Assembly (NCBI RefSeq): GCF_001456025.1
Contig: NZ_LMTZ01000124.1
Coordinates: forward strand, 1 to 64,000
Reading direction: 5' to 3'
Origin: Mastigocoleus testarum BC008
GTDB taxonomy: Bacteria > Cyanobacteriota > Cyanobacteriia > Cyanobacteriales > Nostocaceae
DNA length: 64,000 bases
Positions 60,092-64,000 of this stretch are shown in pieces. Numbering within the stretch: the stretch's first letter is position 1; each line of letters begins with the position of its first letter. The position numbers and the translations under genes were made by a program. The notes beneath the pieces are model-generated. The model did not search any database. It saw only the letters and a list, made by a program, of their open reading frames with translations, and was not told where the DNA came from.

Positions 60092-61419
60092 TGAAACGTT
60101 CAAATCGCCTTGCTTGGTTTGGAGGAATTGTCATTCTTGCGATCGTTATTTTGACTTTGTTTAGCGCTCCTTCAGCGAACAAAATCCGTCAAGGTTCAAC
60201 CTATAGTCGCTCTCCTGATGGTTATGGTGCTTGGTATGCTTATATGCAACAGCAAGGAATTAATATTCAACGCTGGCAAAAACCTTTTGCACAATTAAAG
60301 CAAAATAAAGTAAATCAACCAAAGCAAAAAAGTTTAAAAATAGAAAATTTAAAGTCAGAAGATTTAAATTCAGAAGATTTAAATTCAGAAAGTCTAACAT
60401 TAAAAGAAATTCCAACTACTTTATTACAAATTTATGGTGCTGTAGTACCATCAGAACCCAATGACTTGGAACGAAAATGGGTTGAAGCTGGTAATACTTT
60501 AATTGTCCTTGGCGTTCGTCAACCTCCCACCAGTGCAAATTTTTCTACCTTTCAGAAATCTTCTCAGGGTGAGATCAAAATCGAAACTACCAGACGTTAT
60601 CAATCTGAGGGAAGAAAACCTACCAGTCAAAAACCTAAGGAAAAAGTACAAATATCTCTAGGCGATCGCTTTGGGGCTATAGTTTGGGAACAGAAATTTG
60701 GTAAAGGAAAAATTATTTATTCTACTACTCCTTATTTAGCTGCTAATGCTTATCAAGATTATCAAAGTAATTATCAATATTTAGCGGAATTAGTAAATCA
60801 AAAAGGTCATAAGCTATTTGTAGATGAATATATTCACGGTTATAGAGATAGTAAACAAAATGAAACTAAGAAAAATAGCGGTGCTGCTCAAATATGGGAA
60901 TATTTAGCAAATACACCAGTTTTTCCCATATCTATCCAAGCGGGAGTTTTACTTTTAGTATTGGTATTTGCTCAGAATCGTCGGCTAGGAAAAGCTATTT
61001 TTTTAGATAAACCTGTTGTTGATAATAGTGAAGCTTATATCCAAGCTTTAGCAGGAGTACTACAAAAAGCTGAATCTGCTAATTTTGTTGTAGAAATGGT
61101 CGGTAAACAAGAACTAATTCAGCTACAAAAAAAGTTGGGATTAGTTACCAGTCGCAGTGATGTAAATTCTCAAATAGATCGTGAAGAATTACTAAAAGCT
61201 TGGCGAAATCATACAGGAACCTCTGACACTCAGCTAAGTAAGATTTTACAGATTTATTCTCAATATTCTCAAAGTTCTCAAGACTCTCAAAAGCGTTCAA
61301 TTAAAGATAAAGAATTAATAGATTGGTTAAATAATTGGGAGCAAATCAAACAAGTTTTGTCTGAAAAAGGAACAGGGAAAAGGGAACAGGGAAAGGAAAA
61401 AAGCTTTATAACTCCTTAA
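60091..61419 (+). CDS. DUF4350-domain membrane protein
   Basis: A 442-residue protein. An N-terminal transmembrane helix (FGGIVILAIVILTLFSAP) is followed by the DUF4350 signature GSTYSRSPDGYGAWYAYMQQ (about 35-54), the family's sugar/ThuA-like extracytoplasmic domain up to about 260. A second transmembrane helix (ISIQAGVLLLVLVFAQNRRL, about 283-302) leads to a cytoplasmic helical tail. An internal polar insertion has short repeats (NSEDLNSEDLNSESL region, about 91-105). The start overlaps the stop of the DUF4129 gene. The MoxR and DUF58 genes usually following it are not present downstream in this window. Confidence 0.85.
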   Translation: MKRSNRLAWFGGIVILAIVILTLFSAPSANKIRQGSTYSRSPDGYGAWYAYMQQQGINIQRWQKPFAQLKQNKVNQPKQKSLKIENLKSEDLNSEDLNSESLTLKEIPTTLLQIYGAVVPSEPNDLERKWVEAGNTLIVLGVRQPPTSANFSTFQKSSQGEIKIETTRRYQSEGRKPTSQKPKEKVQISLGDRFGAIVWEQKFGKGKIIYSTTPYLAANAYQDYQSNYQYLAELVNQKGHKLFVDEYIHGYRDSKQNETKKNSGAAQIWEYLANTPVFPISIQAGVLLLVLVFAQNRRLGKAIFLDKPVVDNSEAYIQALAGVLQKAESANFVVEMVGKQELIQLQKKLGLVTSRSDVNSQIDREELLKAWRNHTGTSDTQLSKILQIYSQYSQSSQDSQKRSIKDKELIDWLNNWEQIKQVLSEKGTGKREQGKEKSFITP

Positions 61420-61459
61420 CTCTTAATTATTTACTCTTTACTCCTTACTCATTACACCT

Positions 61460-61487
61460 GTAGAGACGTAGCATGCTACGTCTCTAC
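61460..61487. repeat. Palindromic repeat (GTAGAGACGTWGC family), copy 7
   Basis: A perfect 28-base palindrome with half-site GTAGAGACGTAGCA. It lies after the DUF4350 gene and could act as its terminator. A GC-rich repeat scrap (CGCGCCCCGC and following, 61500-61550) comes next. Confidence 0.9.
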
Positions 61488-61693
61488 GTCATTACTGTGC
61501 GCTGTCGCGCCCCGCAATACCTACGGTACGCTACCGCTAGCCGCTAACATTACTCCTAACCTCTGACTCCTGGGAAAACTTAAAATATAAGATACCAGGT
61601 GTTCAAATGTACCGCCTTAATAAACAAGCCTAAAAGCATTTAAATAATCTTCCTGTCTGGTTTTTAGGGTATTATCCCCAGACATATTGCACC

Positions 61694-62635
61694 ATGTTTG
61701 GCTGTGTTTGGAAATTTACTTTTGATGAGTTTAAAGTTGCGCGAGAACGCGCAGCACGGTTAGAAGCGATCGCATTTCAAGATACAAACGCTTTAAAACC
61801 ACTCAAAGCAGTGGAGGAAAGTATTAAAGAAGCAAAAAAACAATATCAACAAGCAAAAAATATTTCAGATCGAGAACAAGCGATCGCTGCATGGCAAATA
61901 TCAATTAATCAGTTAAATTTAATACCTCAACAAACCCTAGCAGGAAAAACAGCAAAAGCTAAGCTCAAAGTCTATCAACAAGAATTTCAAAATGCTGTGG
62001 TTTCTTCCTTTATCAGTGCTGCTGAAGAATTTAATACCGAAGCGGAAAAAATTACAGCTACACAACCTCAAGTTGCTGCAGAGTTATTAAAACAAGCTGT
62101 CACACATTTGAATAAAGTACCTACAGATAATCCCCGCTATTTGGAAGCACAAAAACTGTCAGCGATTTACCAAGTAAAAACAAAAACACTTGCTAATTCT
62201 AATGGTGGTAATTATATTAAAGCAGCAAAAGGATTTGCGATCGCAGCGGCTAAAGCATCACAAAACCCACCTCATAGGGCTGAAACTTGGGGAGAAATCG
62301 CTAAATTATGGCAAAAAGCAATTGAAAAACTGGAAAAAATTCAAGTTAGAGAACCGAGTTACAGTGAAGCACAAAATTTACTAGCAACATACCAGACAAA
62401 TTTAGGTACGATTAAAACTCGCCAAAAGTTGGAAATTGAAGCTCAACAAAAACTACAGCAAGCTCACAGACAAATTCAAAATTTAATTGCAAATTCTGGG
62501 TCGAATCCTCAACAATTTAAGGCTCAAATTCAAGGTGTAATCAATCAATTGAAAACGATAAGTGCGGGAACTACTGCTTATAAAGAAGCGGAACAGTTAT
62601 TAAAGTCAGCATATGACAAACTAAAACAAACTTGA
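61694..62635 (+). CDS. Helical-repeat protein of unknown function (possibly 5'-truncated)
   Basis: A 313-residue, almost entirely helical and Ala/Gln/Lys-rich protein. Three to four related units can be seen, each with a helix pair followed by a short link (AEAKKQ-type helices, then LNLIPQQTLAGKTAKAKLKV, LNKVPTDNPRYLEAQKLSAI, LEKIQVREPSYSEAQNLLAT and LKTISAGTTAYKEAEQLLKS). The pattern 'P-x(4-6)-Y-x-EAQ-L' repeats, TPR-like. The N-terminus (MFGCVWKFTFDEFKVARERA) begins abruptly without a ribosome site. The frame stays open 60 bases upstream, so the true start may be different or the gene may have lost its 5' end. The function is unknown. It lies 190 bases before the NACHT gene. Confidence 0.7.
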   Translation: MFGCVWKFTFDEFKVARERAARLEAIAFQDTNALKPLKAVEESIKEAKKQYQQAKNISDREQAIAAWQISINQLNLIPQQTLAGKTAKAKLKVYQQEFQNAVVSSFISAAEEFNTEAEKITATQPQVAAELLKQAVTHLNKVPTDNPRYLEAQKLSAIYQVKTKTLANSNGGNYIKAAKGFAIAAAKASQNPPHRAETWGEIAKLWQKAIEKLEKIQVREPSYSEAQNLLATYQTNLGTIKTRQKLEIEAQQKLQQAHRQIQNLIANSGSNPQQFKAQIQGVINQLKTISAGTTAYKEAEQLLKSAYDKLKQT

Positions 62636-62672
62636 AATTGATATTAATTATTAGCCAAAATCATAGTTCCCT

Positions 62673-62726
62673 GTAGAGACGTTGCAGAGCCTGCGGCGTC
62701 GGCGTTAGCCTCTGCAACGTCTCTAC
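62673..62726. repeat. Palindromic repeat (GTAGAGACGTWGC family), copy 8, long-loop form
   Basis: GTAGAGACGTTGCAGAG and its exact complement (17 bases each) enclose a 20-base GC-rich centre with GGCGTTAGCC. It lies between the helical-repeat gene and the NACHT gene. Confidence 0.88.
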
Positions 62727-62825
62727 GTTTTTGGGATTTACCGAAAAATACTTAATTCGTGGAGTAGTAATATATCAATGTGCTAGCAATTAATCTACAC
62801 TAAGCCTTATCCTTGAGTCTCCTCT

Positions 62826-64000
62826 ATGAAAAAGCTGCTTAGAAATCCTTTATTTTTATTTATATTTGGTGCGATCGCGGCTACGGTCATTGGCTATTTA
62901 ATCAATCAATTACCTAACATTCCTAATTTTCCTCACAAAACCGAAATACTGTTTGCTGCTGTATTTATCTTCACTATATTGACTGCTTTAGTTGCATATC
63001 AGCAAGCACAACAACAACCGGAAGATGCACCTGCAGATATTGACCCCACAATTCGTCCCAGATTACTCGAAGCAGAAGGTACAAAAGTCAAACAAAGGTT
63101 GCGTGATTCTTTACATGACTTGCTAATGCTCGATTTGAGACGGGAGGAACAACCGCAGCAAGTTGCTCGGAAACCGCTTCAGACTTTGTATACAGTATCG
63201 GTTAACAACACCATAAGTCAGCCGAAGGTGAAGGTACTCGACAAAATAATAGATGTATTGCGACGGGATGATATTGGTGGACGTTTATTAATTTTAGGAA
63301 AACCAGGAAGCGGAAAAACCACAACCCTACTAGATTTAGCTGAAGAATTACTCGAGCGAGCAAAAAATAATCACAGCGAACCTATACCGATAATTTTTGA
63401 ACTTTCAGCTTGGCGCGATGATAGTGTAAATTTTTTAGGTTGGTTAATTATTCAACTCAAGGAAGAATATAATCTTACACCGGGGATAAGTCGATTTTGG
63501 TTAGAACGGGGTGAAGTTTTACCGTTATTGGATGGTTTGGATGAATTGGGTTTAGAAAAACAGAGAAAATGTATTCGAGCAATCAATAAATATTTAAGTG
63601 AAGATGCGAAGCGGGATTTGGTAGTTTGCTGTCGAGAAGAAGAATATATTGCAGGGGAGGAACAACTTGCGGAGTTGCATGGTGCTGTCTGTTTGCAACC
63701 GTTGAGCAATAAACAAATTCAAAATTATTTAGAAGTATTTGACCGAGGAGATTTGTGGCACAGTATAGAAAATAATGCTGAGTTTTTGGAGTTAGCAAAA
63801 ACTCCTTTGTTATTGTCAATGATGGTTGTTGCTTATCAAGGACAAGCAATACACACAAAGGAAGAATTATTTGATTCTTATATTGAGCGCAGGTTTGAGT
63901 TAAATCCTGTGAATCAAGAGGAGCCACAGCGTAGAAAAACAATTCACTTTTTGAAGTTTTTAGCTAACCGCTTGAAAGAAACGCAGACGGAATTTTTAAT
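62826..64000 (+). CDS. Membrane-anchored NACHT-domain NTPase (3' end outside window)
   Basis: The frame runs from ATG 62826 to the window edge without a stop (391 codons shown). Two transmembrane helices come first (about 8-26, FLFIFGAIAATVIGYLI; about 42-59, ILFAAVFIFTILTALVAY). A charged helical linker follows. The NACHT domain has Walker A LLILGKPGSGKTTTLLDLAE (P-loop from about 158), Walker B VLPLLDGLDELG (about 231-242) and sensor-like DLVVCCREEEY. LAKTPLLLSMMVVAYQG and the DSYIERRFE helix are typical of the NACHT winged-helix junction. Such STAND NTPases act as switches in signalling or phage defence. The C-terminal sensor (often WD40, HEAT or TPR) is beyond the window. Confidence 0.92.
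   Translation, partial: MKKLLRNPLFLFIFGAIAATVIGYLINQLPNIPNFPHKTEILFAAVFIFTILTALVAYQQAQQQPEDAPADIDPTIRPRLLEAEGTKVKQRLRDSLHDLLMLDLRREEQPQQVARKPLQTLYTVSVNNTISQPKVKVLDKIIDVLRRDDIGGRLLILGKPGSGKTTTLLDLAEELLERAKNNHSEPIPIIFELSAWRDDSVNFLGWLIIQLKEEYNLTPGISRFWLERGEVLPLLDGLDELGLEKQRKCIRAINKYLSEDAKRDLVVCCREEEYIAGEEQLAELHGAVCLQPLSNKQIQNYLEVFDRGDLWHSIENNAEFLELAKTPLLLSMMVVAYQGQAIHTKEELFDSYIERRFELNPVNQEEPQRRKTIHFLKFLANRLKETQTEFL

Overview
The window comes from the chromosome of a filamentous cyanobacterium, probably a hormogonium-forming member of the Nostocales. The evidence is the photosystem II psbA 3' end at the left edge, ndhD of the photosynthetic NDH-1 complex, a tocopherol cyclase, the cyanobacterial PanC-Cmk fusion, a RibBA with a long C-terminal extension, an SLH/OprB iron-uptake porin, the octamer GCGATCGC (HIP1) recurring throughout, heptamer tandem repeats, and a hormogonium polysaccharide (hps) locus. 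No CRISPR array, rRNA or complete insertion sequence is seen. One tRNA, tRNA-Arg(CCT), is present.

Layout. 1-7.5 kb: end of psbA with its terminator, an HD-domain protein, a small fibrillin-like protein, a dynamin/Era-like GTPase with a DUF697-type membrane domain, and a 1090-residue modular secreted phosphatase with RTX repeats. 7.5-16.2 kb: glutaminase, an RlpA-type protein, panC-cmk, a 1.4 kb gene-free region with a run of hairpins, a DUF5895-like protein with an acidic tail, and purM. 16.2-34.2 kb: a minus-strand surface-polysaccharide region holding hpsA, hpsB, hpsC, two more pseudopilins, the glycosyltransferase hpsE, and three further glycosyltransferases (one an hpsE paralogue). A lipoprotein gene, rpmB and htpG lie inside it. 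34.9-54.2 kb: mostly housekeeping genes: clpB, an iron-uptake porin with gloA, a radical SAM activase, eno, argC, ribBA, a peptidoglycan amidase, a DUF218 protein, tRNA-Arg, tocopherol cyclase, a J-domain/TPR protein, a DCC protein and ndhD. 54.5-64 kb: a more accessory segment with two MITE-like elements bracketing an AAA ATPase/nuclease-like gene split by one amber codon, an unrecognised AT-rich 528-residue membrane protein, a NADAR-fold protein, a DUF4129/DUF4350 pair, a helical-repeat protein and a membrane-anchored NACHT NTPase that runs off the right edge.

How they fit together. The hps block is the clearest multi-gene system: pseudopilins and the large HpsA are thought to form a secretion apparatus for the polysaccharide made by the neighbouring glycosyltransferases, which supports hormogonium gliding. 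HtpG and ClpB are the two large chaperones of the window, either side of the glycosyltransferase cluster. The last 10 kb resembles an accessory or defence-like island (AAA/nuclease, NADAR, NACHT, MITEs), but no known defence system is complete in view. A family of short palindromes (half-site GTAGAGACGTWGC) occurs at eight places between genes. Heptamer repeats lie on both sides of eno.
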